The notes under the pieces are model-generated. The model did no database searches and was not told the origin of the DNA. It saw only the letters and a list, made by a program, of their open reading frames with translations. The translations under genes and the position numbers were made by a program. Of a stretch of DNA of 64,000 bases, positions 12,161-25,179 are shown one piece after another (the stretch's first letter is position 1; every line of letters starts with the position of its first letter). The stretch is taken from the NCBI GenBank assembly GCA_033030425.1, contig JAUFSD010000003.1:434001-498000 (forward strand), read 5' to 3'. The DNA comes from Verpa conica (Eukaryota; Ascomycota; Pezizomycetes; Pezizales; Morchellaceae).

Positions 12161-15100
12161 GGGAATGGGCGTAGCGCGAGTTTTCTATTGTTTGCGAAAA
12201 AGGGATCTGCGAGGGGTGTGGGGGGGTGGGTGTGTGTGCCAACCCTATGTTAAAATTACACGCGATAGATTGATTGCGACTTGAGGAAAATGAGCCTCCG
12301 GTATGATACGGCCTCTATCTCTCTCTTCCTTTCTTTCCTAGGCAGGGCGGCGCAGTAGTAATTCTCTTGGAGACTGCTTCTAACTGGATATATGGAAATA
12401 TCCCCTGATCCTGGCGAATGCAGATACTCGAGGCAGATTCCCTTTGCCAATAATCCTACCGTGCCGGCACCGAGATGTTCACTGAGATGTATCCTTAGTA
12501 AATTATTCCTTTCTCTCTTATTCTTATTCGTATTCCTGGGCAATGACACTGCCTACCAAGAAGTCTACGACGTGGTGACGACGCATACACACCCTCTGGT
12601 GGATAGTTATAAAAAAAATACGAAGCATACGAAACATACATACCTCAAGGCTATGCGAGTAACTTATAAGTAAGACTCTAGGTGTCCCTTTTGTCCCTAG
12701 TGGGTGGTTTGAAGCTGGTTTGTGTAGACGCTATCGAACGCTGACCCGGCTGCTCTGTAAGGCAAATTAAAGTTACCTGAAACCCCCCGTGCTCCGTGAT
12801 CAACGATTCAGACTTGGAGCGTTTGAGCAAGGAAGCTGCAGCTGTGCGGGCAAGAAGAAAAGTAAAGGAACAAGAACGGCCAAAACCAGGAGTCTTTAAC
12901 GGGAGGCACTCGACAAAGGACTCTCTCAAAGCATTCAAAAGCAGAAACCCAAGAAGGTGGAAAGAGCTGATATTTCTATTGCCGTCTTGGCACACCCAGC
13001 CGCATGCCCCTCAAAGGAGTCTGCGGCTGATCCTTTCGACAAAAACGTGTGAGGGAAGACAGCGCCCACATGTGGAACACAAGAAACAAGCCTCTTGACT
13101 GTTCTCAAAATAAACCTGAGGTACTCTACTTTAAGGGAGGTTCTGTCGGGCGTTAGTTGGTGTGCAAGGCGGTGTTCTATGTGCTTGCCTGCACCTACCC
13201 TCTGTTATAGTACATACATACCTAATCTATCTATGCCCACTATATTCCCTTTAGTCCGTGTGCTTGTAATTTAATTCACCGATCCAAAGCCCTGGCGCTT
13301 GCCTGTATCTCCCCGTCCTTCTGGAACGCCCAGTACACCTACTCTGGGGTATATTCTGCGCAAAACGAAGGACATTCCCGCCTAGGATTTTATAACACAT
13401 GCACAACCAAACAATATAGCGCAACATCAGGTTAGATCCTATCTAACTCAGCCCTAACACAGAGCTTCTGTTGGCCAGCCAGCCCGTGTAGACTCTACAA
13501 ACATGGTTCGATAGTGATTGTGCCTTATCTAAGAGCCCGGTGGGGGATGGTGGCTGTAACAGATCGCTTAAACTGTGCCAAGCCTTCAGGTTGAGTGGTT
13601 AATTGATTACTTGGATGATGGCTGTCTAGCACCGGCTAGGGAAGTAAGATCTGGGAGGTTATTCTCATAAGTAATGTGTCCATATCTTCTTCTCCCACCG
13701 TTATTCTGACTCATCTTCTCCGACACTTCGTCTGCAGTCTTGCTTAATCATTTTGGTAAACCTAAGGCTCATTGATTACCGAGAGACTCCTCCTTGCCCG
13801 CCCGAACCGTTATACGATGTACAAAAGCGAGAGTATACAAGAGTGATGCCAAAGCAATATATTTCCACAGCCAAGTGCTGAAAATATTTAGAAGCCTGGG
13901 TTGATTGAGCCTCTAGCTTTGTACTATCGAGTTCTACCGATAACAGTAACAGCAACATCCAGCTTAGCCTGTGCTATTATTAGTATCCTCTCAAAGCAGG
14001 TAGGCTAAGGACAGAAAGCGCTGCGAGAGAATAGAAAAGCCCCCAATTCCATAACCCCCAATAGACGATTGGTCTATCAAGTGACCGCTAGCCCCTTAAG
14101 ATAGTAAAAGAGCTGGCAGAAGTGACTGCGGGACGCGGAGGAAGACACTTCACCTTGCACCTGCACATAAGTTAATTGAATGTCGTGGAGATAGTTGAGG
14201 ATATCGAACGAACCAAACAGAGTCTAGCTACATAGTGATATCTGGACAAAGACAAAAGGCGGTTGATCGACAATGCGGCCTAGCGCATGGCCTCTGGGGG
14301 AGGCACCAACTTAAAGGGTAAAGCCAAGTGACTCTCAGGGCACAATTTCTTGTGTACCACATCCAGTAAGTAAGACATGATGGGTCCAGCCTCGAACTCA
14401 AGATCTTTCAGTTTAGGCCGTGGTTCCTTCCGATAGGCCCAGTTAGCGATAACCCAGCAGCGTTTCTTTGACTCTCCAGTGTTTACTACTAACATACCAG
14501 CGCCCATGCCGTAATGTGGGATTCTATAATATGTGCCCCGTTATATTCAATAACTAGCGTTAGATGTATTCGAGGTTACACATTTGGTTACTTGTGCACG
14601 AGATTCCTCCGAAATGTTTGGTGTCACCAGATTACGCTAATAGGTCCTAATATCGAATACGTATAAAGTACCACATATACCGGGTGTAAAATACATCCAG
14701 AAACAAATGCCTTTGCTAAAATGCCCACCACTTATAGGGGGGGGGAAATACCAAGAATCTTTTGTATATCTCTTTTAGAAATCGTGAAAAATACAAAAAA
14801 ATCGCGCTCCTCCTTAGCCTCATGTTTTATTCTAAGAACTGTGCAATAGGGGTCTAATTGTGGTCTTGGAGGTTGCGTTCCTAGTCTAAGGGCCTTGCAA
14901 CTCATATCACAAATCCAACTACATTTATCGGCACTTATCCTCTTTCCGTTTATAATATTAGTAGGAAAAGGCCTTGGTCGGGATTTGGTTAGACTATATG
15001 TATCCTCTACTCGTCTCCGTCCCCTCGGGAGACTTGGGGAGGCAAGAAGAGCCTTGGAACTGAGGCACCTTTCTCACCAATAGATGTGTATCAAATAGAG

Positions 15101-15490
15101 ATCTAGCCAGTTTCATACCAGGTAACCATAAAGTACTCTAAATTCCTATTATAGAACCCGCATTAAGTCAAGGAACTCAAAAAAATTTACTGTAGATATC
15201 TTATCTATTAGAAAACATTCAGGAAAAACATACAAAATCTACTATGCAAATCCATCCAAAATGAGTTTTAGTTGCTCACTTGTGTTCTCACTACCGAGAG
15301 TTAACGTGCGGCTCACCTGTATAAAGGCGCGTTTCCGGGAGCGGTAAAATACCCCGCGCTTCTAACTTTTAAGCCCCTCCTCAGTTCCAACTTAAAGTGT
15401 CATCAGTCTACTTCTTCTCTTGTTCCGATAGACATCTCAATTTTTTTACCTCTAGACAATACCTGTAATCTAATCAACTACACTAAAAAA
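12161..15490. other. Gene-free interval between chitin synthase and LMW-PTP
   Basis: I cannot support a gene here. Two open stretches were considered: 12796-13098 (plus, basic) and 14280-14507 (minus, 75 codons). Neither has recognisable domains, conserved splice structure or an RNA signature. Both may be relics. The final ~130 bases before 15491 are the CT-rich leader of the phosphatase gene. Confidence 0.45.
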
Positions 15491-16363
15491 ATGCCTCTAT
15501 CTCCAACTCGACCGGCATCTCCATACGCTGATGTCGATATGGCCGACGATGCCGACCCAGATGCTGTCTCGGTCCTGTTCGTTTGTCTTGGGAACATCTG
15601 CCGTAAGATCAATATCCCCTACCGTTTGTACCGGCCCAAGTGAATCCACTGGCTAAAGTATTTCTACCCGGTGGTGGTTACAGGCTCTCCAATGGCCGAA
15701 GGTGCATTCCGTAGAACCGTCAATAATGCTGGCTATGCCGGAAAGTTCCGCAAGATTGACAGCTGTGGGACTGCCGCTTATCATTCAGGGGAGCATGCTG
15801 ATCCTCGTAACTAGCCTCTCCAAGCTTCGTTATTCTGGTTTCTGGTTATCTTGAGTAACCGCGAATTGTTGGTTGAGGTATTCAGGCACACTTCAGATCC
15901 TCGCTAAAAACTCGATTCGTCTGGACCATTTGGCCCGTCAGCTCACGAAGAGTGATTTCAAGAATTTTGACTACATCCTTGCCATGGACGTATGTTTCCT
16001 ACTTCTTTGCTCTTTTGCTCTTGTATTCGATCTAGAGAGCTAAATGCGACTACCCTATTCTAGAATTCCAACCTTCGTGACATTAATCGTGAGAAACCAA
16101 ACGACAGCACAGCCAAAGGTTGGTCCCCATTCATCTCTTCTACTTGTCAGTTTAACTAACAATTCATAGTGAGGCTCTTTGGACACTATGGAAGTCGAAA
16201 GGATGAACAAGTTGAAGACCCCTACTATGGTGGTCAGTCGGGTTTTGAAAAGAACTACAAGCAGGTTGTCTCTTTTACAAAACGCTTCCTGATTGAAGAA
16301 TTCAACGCGGACATTTCCCTTGATTTGCCGTCTACTAGCACAAGCGCTAGCCCTTCTATCTAG
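15491..16363 (+). CDS. Low-molecular-weight protein tyrosine phosphatase
   Basis: Five exons: 15491-15602, 15684-15806, 15886-15989, 16064-16118 and 16170-16363, 195 residues. The active-site P-loop CLGNICRS (C-x5-R-S) spans the first intron, with the codon for the catalytic Arg split by it. SPMAEGAF follows, then DSCGTAAYHSGEHADPRT and, near residue 110, the FDYILAMD block. DPYYGG near residue 160 carries the general-acid Asp. These are the hallmarks of the Stp1/Ltp1 family, cytosolic enzymes that dephosphorylate phosphotyrosine. An N-terminal extension of about 30 residues and a Ser/Thr-rich tail exceed the bacterial-type core. All exon phases join correctly. The family call is very secure; the physiological substrate cannot be read from sequence. 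Confidence 0.93.
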
Positions 16364-17126
16364 GGTAGAGGGATTTTAGGACTTAATATTGGTGGTGGCT
16401 TGCATTTGTGAAGCTGAGTTCTACACGCTTAGTTTTTTTGGCGTTCATAAAGTTAGAATGCTATTTCTGTCCTGGCGTTATCTGTTTCAAAAAACAGGAC
16501 TGGGTGGTGAGATATAAAATAAAGTATCTTCAAGTGAGACAGTGGCGTGAGCAAATTCTTCCTGTCCCTTCTTCCCAAAGTGCAGAGGATACTTAATGAT
16601 ACCCACATATAATCTACTTTAGAGTAAATGCATCTACAAGTTTTTGTGAGGCTCGACGAAAACGTCATTTCCTAGAACCATTATCCAATGTGTAGGTCAC
16701 GGTGGTTGATAGAGAAGCTCGCCACTACTAATGTAGATCAGAACTGGGAACCCAAGTCCCATTCGCTGCTCCTGTCAGCCACCGATGTAGTTGTCAGTTA
16801 CCATCGAAAATCATAGCTGACTCGGGTTTTTGTTGTGGTGGAGCCGTTGCAACATGCGTGACACTATCCCTATCAAAGTCGTACGGACAACTAAGCTGAC
16901 GTATATTTCTTGAACTTGGGCAAATGATATAAATTCCGAGGCCCGCATGATCACTATATAAGTCTTGAGATATTTACCTATAGCACCTGCTTTTACAGTA
17001 CAACATCAGACGGCTGAATATAAACTATAGCTACCCCACTGGATTCTAAACAAAAAAACACGACCGCTCTCAGCTTGCACTAAACATACTTTAACATTTA
17101 CCAAAACTATATACATACTTCACATC
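16364..17126. other. Intergenic region upstream of the SHD1 gene
   Basis: No gene seen. It holds the phosphatase 3' flank and the promoter and leader of the SHD1-domain gene. The sequence ACTATATAAG lies at about 16953, some 170 bp upstream of the ATG, and could serve as a TATA element. Confidence 0.4.
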
Positions 17127-17724
17127 ATGGCCATTGTCGATATTCACAACATCCTTAAGAATGGTCCGTGGCCAGTTGAGCTTGTTGAGAAGAGTGAACT
17201 GCCGCTATATCTAGAGCAAGATGATCATGAGACAGCGGAGAAATGGGACGAGTCAACTCTATCCCCAACTTATGAAGACTACTATGATGATACGAACTAC
17301 CAGGTAATTCATTCACTCCCCCTTTTAACCCATTCTTTCTCGTAATTTAGAGGGGGTGTAACTAACACCTGTTTGTTTTCGTTTTTCAAAACATCAGTCC
17401 ATCGCCAAAATCCTCTCATTACTAGACATAACCGCAGCAAACGAAGACATAGGGAACGTTGGCGTAACCTCCGACTCGCCTACTGAAGAACGGAAACGTG
17501 AGATCGAGGCTGCTATGAACCACATAAACTCCGATCCTCCAGACCTGACACAGTACCGTACGTGGACTGACTGCACGGGTAAATGGAAAACCATCGCTCT
17601 CTTCGTCGCATACAAAGATAGACACGTCCGAATTCTCAAGCCTAGTGGGGAGACACTTGATATTCCAGTTCAGCGGATGTCACACGAAGATGTTGAGATT
17701 GTTGAATTGGCATTGGTGGACTGA
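17127..17724 (+). CDS. Small SHD1 (Sla1 homology 1) domain protein
   Basis: Two exons, 17127-17303 and 17398-17724, 167 residues. The N-terminal half is acidic with no recognised domain. Residues about 110-165 match the SHD1 fold: RTWTDCTGKWK, then alternating beta-strand positions, VRILKPSGETLDIPVQRMS and EDVEIVE. In Sla1 this domain binds NPFxD endocytic sorting signals. Here it stands alone, without SH3 domains or the LxxQxxTG repeats. That makes it a domain-only relative rather than Sla1 itself. The ATG sits in tcATGG context, and splice signals are GTAATT and CATCAG. Domain identity is fairly sure. A role in endocytosis is inference. Confidence 0.8.
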
Positions 17725-20700
17725 TTTTTCTCCTGGGGGGGGTATTCCTGTGTGATCGGATCTTCTAGAGCTGGATATAGAAGTTAGGTGGAGATTGGAG
17801 GAGGAGGGTGTTAGGGAATAGCTAGTATGGTTGCCGAGGTGGCGAAATATTAGGGGATACTTATTTATACTAGGGGGCGTTTCTATTTTGGCGGTTGTGG
17901 GGAATAGGATCGGGAGAAGAGTGGGTACTGTACAAGTATGTGTGGGGCGACTTTGATCGTGTTTTTTTGTTATTGGATGTTTGTTTTGGGGGGTTTATTT
18001 GCGGGTTGAATTCCTAGGCAGCATTTTCCCTCTTTTTTTTGTTACATGAGGTTTGATAGAATTCTCACCTATAGTATTTCTTTTTAGTTTTTTAGGGCGT
18101 TTTTTTTTACGGGTAAAGGGAGCTTTCATTAAGATATCACATAGTAGATACTTATTAGTTTTGTTTTAAATATTTGTTATAAGAATTATTCACACCTGAT
18201 CCGTATATACTCCCTAACTGCTACCTAATTATGTGAGGAAGAACTTTCTTCCTCAGTCTTTGGCTGCGATCCTTGCCAAAAATGACTACTACTACTACGG
18301 ATCCTCACGGGCTATCACTCGCTGGTAGAAACAGGCACCCAACCGCCCTCTTACGTACTATTGGTTAGGACATCGAGGTATTCACACCCTTAACGCGGGC
18401 TTGTAATCACGCCTGAGACTCTTTACTTCCAAATTCTTTGTATATAGGGATAACAATAAACAGTAAGCACGGACATATTTAAATTTCACTCCTCGGAACG
18501 GAACAAAGGTCAACAACTAGGATAACCCATGTCCCTGTACCCAGTGCGGTATAGTAGAGTATCAGGACCATGTCAAAAAAAGAAAGGAAGGAGAGCTGAT
18601 ATTACTATAACCTACCAGCTATAGAAACCATAGAATATTATAATCTCAACAAAACACAACTCAACCATCAAACAAATGAGAGGAAACAAAAATACCATCA
18701 TGAGAAGGGAAAGGGAAAGGGGGGCCGCACCAGTCACGCCATTCTGCGTGCATGCGGCTCAGCTCGCTTAACCAGAGCCGCACGTCAGTCAGGTACTAGT
18801 ACATATGTTATACTCCTTTACTGACCCGCCACCACCACCATTACTGCCGGATCCCACTCCCCCCCCCATGTAGCTCCTCACGTGGGGACTACATCATTCT
18901 TCGTCGGTCTGTCAGCCAGTCGAGGGGGGAGAAAACTGTCTGCTCACCGCAGAATGGCCTGATTATTGATCGGAGACCGGCCAAAGTGGTCGAGTACCTC
19001 GGGGATGACAGGTGCTCACTGTGCTTTCGGGAACCCGAGTTTGCCCATTTGGGGCCTTTTCAACGGCTGATCCCGTATGCGCACTGGTAACCGAAAGTCT
19101 TGCGATGTGGATTTCTACCGATTCAATCCGGGGGTGAGACCCTTTTAGATGTTAGTTGGGCTTCGAGGTTGGTTAGTGGTCCTTCATCGATCAGCTCCCT
19201 CCCTCCCTCCCTCATCCTCTCCCCTTACATCTCACCCCCTTAGATAGGTGGGTCTTGTTTGGGGTTTCGAAATGGTGGAGGAGATGGTGGCGGGAATGGA
19301 AGCTTGTATGGAGTGGTAATATTGGTAAGGATTGTGGGGCTAATAACATGTAGTTTTATTTTGATATCGTTATCATATTAACTTTAATACCGAGGAGGTC
19401 AAGTGTTGACAGATTTTGATAGATGTATATTTTTTCGGCTTTTCCCCATAAATTTTAATACATGTAGTGACAGGTACCAAAAAACATTGAAATTCTCGGA
19501 GGTGTTGGCTATCCTGGTGCTATCTGACTATTCCTCATTCTGGGTGGGCTTGAAAAGGGCGTTTTCGAAAGGTTACTCGTCGTATTGCAATTGAGACATG
19601 GAGATAAGTTATCTAAGCTTAGGTGTGTGATATAACCATGGGGAGGAGAGGGGGTAAAATATCAATAATACTCCACAGGCTTCTCATACTGTGCTAAAAC
19701 TTCCTGTCTTATCTTGGGGGGGGGACCTGAGTTTGAGGCGTATAGAGTTTTCAAAGTGTTAAAATGCGAGTATCTTGGCCGATCCCCTGATTTATAATTA
19801 TATCCGTGCCTGCCTCGATCTAGGGTACGGATTCGGAGGCCTAAAAAGTTAGCCCTCCGGGAATTATGGAGAAATTCCTGGAAAAGATGATTGATCCCTG
19901 GGGTGATCCTGAGGTACATCGTATCTACGTCGTTATATGGGGAGATGTTTTTTTTGGGGGGGGGAGTTGTCTATTAAAGTAATTCTAAATATCAGTTGGG
20001 AAGAACCCGAAGAGAAAAAAATAAAAATAAAAATAGAGTAAAAAAAAATCATTCCCCTTGCAGAAGGTTCTGGATTGTATTACTCCTGAAAAGAAAACCC
20101 TATTTCATCCAACCCACTCCACAATTCCACACCCTCCCTCATGACTGCTGAGGGGAAAGACAGAGACATCACGAGGTCTTATCCCGACCTCAGGATTGCA
20201 GGTCAACGCCCGGTGAGACCCGTACGCGTAATTGGCAAGGATTTGCAACAGAACCGGATCTTCACCGATCCTACGGGACTGTGAGGCGGACGCCCTGCCG
20301 GTTTTGTTATGAATATGGGGTTGTGAATCTTTGACTAGGCGTAAAGGAAAGTGTTAATGACAGGAGATTGACAGCCATTCCAGGCTACCGGTAATATAGT
20401 AGCACTCTAGGGGGGGGTGAGGAAAGAAAGAAAGAAGAACGTCTCAGTAACGATTGATGACGGTCGTTACAATTGGTCAATTGGAGGGGAGGGGGTTATT
20501 AGATACCTCCTGCCTTACTCGACCGTGCAATTTCAAATCAGTGTCTTTATTTTGACGGGAGGGTGTCTTTTTATTTTATTTTTTCTTCTTTTTTCCCCTT
20601 CCCTCTTTCCATTCCCTGGGCCCCATCCTTGCTTGGCCTGCAGTTGCATGGTATATGGTCAGGCGTCGGCAACAAAAGCGATATCACTCCCAGAAGTGAA

Positions 20701-21090
20701 CGAAGAAACTGCCCTTACGTGCACACACCCACTGCCTACCCACTACTAGACGCCGGGGACCACTCCTTCCGCCTAATCTCTGTCGTTCGCGCCGTACAAG
20801 ACAAAACATTTGCGCTGGGAGAGAGTGTATGGTGGAGGAGGCCTTTCAACTGTTCCAGCCTTGTCGTTCTTTCCCTTGTTGGTTTTTGTCGCCTGTACTC
20901 TTTTTGTTTCTTTCACGACATACCCTACCCGGGTCTTTCACTCTCACTCTCGCTCTCTCTCATTGTCGCTATACCCATTGTTGAGGAAGGAAAGAGAGAA
21001 CGGAAGGAAGGGTTACCTGTGTAGTAATCCTAATCAGCTACCGTACGCTTGCCTTGTGAGGCGTCAAGAGAAACAGATACACAAGAAACG
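17725..21090. other. Gene-free interval with possible structured RNA
   Basis: No protein gene could be supported. It contains several homopolymer and CT-rich runs, a candidate structured RNA at about 18735-19150 (separate entry) and a second GC-richer patch at 20150-20310 with a GAGGTC/GACCTC hairpin (20173-20178 with 20086+100, i.e. 20186-20191). The last ~300 bases are the pyrimidine-rich leader of the Prp24 gene. Confidence 0.4.
18735..19150. ncRNA. Candidate structured non-coding RNA (family unknown)
   Basis: An 11-base perfect inverted repeat (GCCATTCTGCG 18738-18748 and CGCAGAATGGC 18948-18958) encloses a 7-bp hairpin (GCGGCTC 18754-18760 with GAGCCGC 18775-18781). Downstream are short complementary arms: GACC 18975-18978 with GGTC 18988-18991, and CTCGGG 18998-19003 with CCCGAG 19034-19039. 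Base composition is higher in GC than the surroundings and no open frame fits. I compared it by eye with U1-U6, U3, SRP, RNase P and MRP motifs and could not place it. Strand is undecided. This may be chance pairing. Confidence 0.25.
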
Positions 21091-24000
21091 ATGGACATCA
21101 GCTCGCTTCTGTCGCCTTCGGACGACTCTTCTCCTGGCCCAGCCAATCCATCCGCTTCCCCGCGCCCGTCACGTCCCTCATTCATGGATTCAAGCTCAAA
21201 CTCACCGCCCATTCATTCGGGCTCCGGCTCAGGCACCAATACGAACCCCCGGCAGTCACCAGTAACCACAGGTGAAAGGTTTGTTGCCAGGATCATTCCA
21301 TATCCTGCACCGAGAACCACATCTCCGGGATCGATGGATGAGGTCATGGCTAATTCTGAGGAACAACGGGGAGAGATCATATCGCCAGAAGTCAAGATGG
21401 AGGATGATGACCATAATGGCTCGGAGGAGGAGGCTGAGGTGGTTAAGGTTGAGCCTTTATCTGAGACGGACTATGAGCGGATTGCCGCGTTGCTAGAGTT
21501 CATCACCGATCGCCCATACCAGTACGAATCCCATGTCGAGTACATTACTCTTCTTCATCGCGGCTTCCTCGCACATCAGCAGATTCCCGGTCAGACCGAG
21601 GAATACCCGTTTTTGGCCGATCTTAGGAAAGGTCGCCACGAGATGCTGGAGAGGTTCCCGTTGAAGGAGTCGATGTGGTTGGAATGGATTGCAGATGAGA
21701 CTTCAATTGCTACAGGTCTGGATGACAGGTTGGCCGTGATGGACCTGTGCTCCAAGGCTGTGGAGGAAGAAGGAGCGAGTGTTTTGCTTTGGAAAACTTA
21801 CGCGCAGTTCTTAGAAGCTCAGTATTCAGAGGCTAGACATGGAAGGAGAAATACCAGCCTTAGTCTTGAAGAGCAGACGGCGTTGAATGAGCTCTTCACA
21901 CTGGAATTAGTGGTGGATACGTACAGACTTGGATCCCAGGCTACGATGAACATTATCTCAGATGTGAGTTTCCTGTGTATCTACAAACTATTAGATTTTT
22001 CGAACTTTACTGATTGTCGTTCAGAGCAATGAGCTATGGGATAAATATCGTGATCTACTTATGATGGACCTCGAAGCTGATCCAAGGTACTTACCTCCGA
22101 TATCACTAGTAAAGGGTATCTAGTCGCTGATGATGATATAGTCCTGCCAAACTCGACTTTATTCGGAACCTATATAAAGCTCGTCTTCTAGTCCCGCACG
22201 CCACAATCAGCGATACATTTAGTGCATTTAGCACTTTTACCACCCGCTATGATAATGCAAACTACGAATCTGTAATGGTATCCACCAATAAGCTCTACGC
22301 CGCAGCCCTTGAGAAATACTCTAGTAGAGAAATTTTCGAGCTCCGTCTCAGGCGTGAGAAGGATAACCTCGTCGAGGAATGGAATACTTGGGATGAATAC
22401 TTGAAATGGGAAACGAACCAACCAAGGAAGAAATTGGATGTTGAAATGGCATGCACGTTGTACGAACGCTGTTTACTGCGCTTTGGAGACCAGGCGAGAG
22501 TCTGGGAAACTTATGTTTATTTTGTCTTGGAAAAGGCGAATACTAGCCCACGTGCTATTTCGCTGCTAAAACGTGCTACGAGGCATTGCCCTTGGTCAGG
22601 GACGTTGTGGGCCCAATATATCATTGCGCTAGAGAAGGGGTATAAACCATTTGAAGAAGTCTCAGATGTTAAGCATAAGGCTACAAAGACTGGCATGTTG
22701 GATCTCGGGGGTCTCGAAGAGGTATTGAAGGTCAATATTGCGTGGTGTGGGTTCCTGAAGAGGAGAGCATTCGTGCAAGATGCTGGAGAGGACGATTTTG
22801 ATATGGCAGAGATGGGCATCTCGGAAGCCGTTACAGAAACTGGTAAGGAAGATCCGGAATACCGCTTACAGCGAATCCATATCAATTTCTGTACTCTGGC
22901 CAAGAAATTCGAGGCTGCGAGAAATATCTGGAAGGAGCTGGCAGTCCCACAGGCGGGTTCATATGAGTTCTGGTTACGATACTATCACTGGGAATTGGCA
23001 CATGAGAATAAGAAGGAATCTGCGGGAAATGTCTTGAAGCAGGCATTGAGGGTAAAGACTATTGATTGGCCGGAGAAGATATTAGAGACTTATAGAAATC
23101 ATGTGGAGGATTATGGGAATGTGGAGGACGTGGAGTGGGCAACAATCCGGTATAGAAAATTGCATACAGAGATCGCGGAAAGACGAAATCAGGTAATTAG
23201 TTTTTGTTTTGTTTTATATATTGATGCTAATATATAAAACAGGAAGCACAAGAAGCGGCAGCCTACCAACAGGCCGAAGCCCAATATCACGAGCAGCAGC
23301 AAGAAATTGAGGAAGCACAACCTGAGGAAGCTCGGGTTAGTTCAAAGAGGCGAAGAAGTGTTGTTGAAACTGATGACTCCCAGCCCAACAAGAAACCTAA
23401 ACCGGAAGAGCTGCTCAAAGACATGCCACTAGTCCCTGCGCTCCCATCTGCAGCGTCCGTGGCTAAAAGAGACCGCGAAAACACCACCGTCATCGTGAAA
23501 AATTTGCCGGTGGACTATCCGGAAGTGAAGGTCCGGCAGTTCTTTAGAGAGGTTAGTTATACATGAATCATGCCCCCCCTTTTTATATATCATCGTGTAC
23601 TGACTTCTCCGGGTCTCAAAAGTGTGGTACGATCAATAGTCTGAAAGTCATTACCGAAAAAGACGGGATGTCTTCAACTGCGACAGTCGAGTTTGACACT
23701 AAGGAGGATGTTCTCGCGGCCCAAACTAAAGACGGGAAGCATGTTGAGGGACGCGCGATTGAGGTCCAGATCGGGACAGGATCGACACTCTATGTCACGA
23801 ATTTCCCGCCTTCTGCTGACGAGGCATATATTAGGGATCTATTTAAGGGTGTAAGTTTTCCACGAGCTTGGTAAATTGTTTAAATTTGCAGGACTGATTG
23901 GATGGGATATTCTTCCAGATTGGTGAAATTGTCGATGTTCGCTTCCCGAGTTTGAAGTATAATACTCATCGGCGCTTCTGCTATGTTCAATTTGTGTCTT

Positions 24001-25179
24001 CCGAGCAAGCACAGAAGGCAACGGAGCTGGACGGAAAGCAGCTAGGGGACAAGGAAACATTGGTTGCTAAGATATCAGCACCAAACCAGAAGAGGGAGCG
24101 GTCAGGTGCAGTGTAAGCCTCTATTTCTTGATTCTTATTTCACGCAAGATTTTATTGGTATTGATTCGTGGGGTGTATCACAGACATGAAGGTCGTGAGC
24201 TATACATTCGAAATATCGATTTCCGGGCCTCCGAGCAAGATCTTCGAGATCTGTTTGGAAGATATGGAAAGATTGAAAAGGTCCGGATACCCCCTGGCCC
24301 AAGAAAGGGAACACATAAAGGTTTTGGATTTATATCTTTTGCTACTAAGGTAAACTATCCTATATTCACACTTGGAAAACATCTATTTAATTTATATAAA
24401 AAATATAGGAACAAGCGGAAGCATCCATAGCCCTAAATGGAACCCAGCTGAAAGCTCGTGCGCTTGATGTCAGCATCGCCCAAGCCAACCCCGGGAAGCA
24501 AAAGCCCGGTAACGCAGTCGATGCTTCAACTAGGGCTAGCACCCCCGCAAGCGACCACGGCAGCCACCATGCAAACGGAGATAGTATGAGATCTATCTCT
24601 CCAGTATCAGGAAGGGCCGGTTCTCCGTCTGCTCCGATTCCTTCATTCGATGACATCAAGAAAAAGACCCTCGGTGTTATGAACGTCGCCGACACCGTTA
24701 ACGACTTTAAGATTCGCGAGATGTTTGAGAAATACGGACCTCTTCGAAAAGTCACGTTGCGACCTGACCACCAAGGCGCAATCGTGGAATATGAGACTGT
24801 GGCAGATGCGGGGAAAGCTACATTAGCACTAGATGGGTGTGACCTTGCGGGAAAGAGAATTAGGATTGGAAGTTTACCAGATTTGATGAAGCAGGGGCCT
24901 GAGGTGAAGAAGACCAAGGGATTTGCCACAACGGGGAAGAAGGAGGAAAGTAAGGGTGTATTCTTTGCTGCACCGACGAGCATCATAAGGGGGGGTCCCC
25001 CACCAACCAGGGGACAGAAGCGAAGGACTGGCTTGGGATTTAGTGGGTCGATAGGGAGGTCGAAAGCGGCAGAGGGAGAAGTGAAGAAAAGTGAAGAGGA
25101 TACGGTGATGGGTGATAACGAGAGTGAAAAGCCTGTGAAGTCGAATGCTGATTTCAAGGCTATGTTTCTCAGAAGATAG
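21091..25179 (+). CDS. prp24: U4/U6 snRNP recycling factor Prp24 (SART3-like HAT + RRM protein)
   Basis: Eight exons: 21091-21963, 22025-22086, 22142-23192, 23243-23551, 23623-23850, 23919-24112, 24184-24349 and 24409-25179, 1,217 residues. After a Ser/Pro-rich, acidic N-terminus come HAT (half-a-TPR) helices with W..Y/ARxxxERA-type spacing (about residues 130-660). A Gln/Glu-rich coiled segment follows. Four RRMs come next: TTVIVKNLP, TLYVTNFPP, ELYIRNIDF with GFGFISF, and TLGVMNV. The protein ends in SNADFKAMFL, the Lsm-interacting C-terminal box of Prp24 and SART3. The yeast protein anneals U4 to U6 snRNA after splicing. The HAT half makes this longer than yeast Prp24 and closer to human SART3, as is usual in filamentous fungi. 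The ATG chosen (21091) is the first in frame. Confidence 0.95.

Noticed and set aside
12796..13098. 100-codon basic open frame on the plus strand
   Set aside because: Composition is odd and no motif or splice partner was found.
14280..14507. 75-codon open frame on the minus strand
   Set aside because: No homology recognised, no flanking exons, no leader; could be a relic but cannot be supported.
20150..20310. SRP RNA candidate (GCAGGTCAA motif)
   Set aside because: The motif resembles the helix 8 strand of SRP RNA, but the GNRA-type loop and the 5' Alu-domain sequence are missing.
20540..21030. Overlapping open frames before Prp24
   Set aside because: These are by-products of a pyrimidine-rich leader and lack conserved features.
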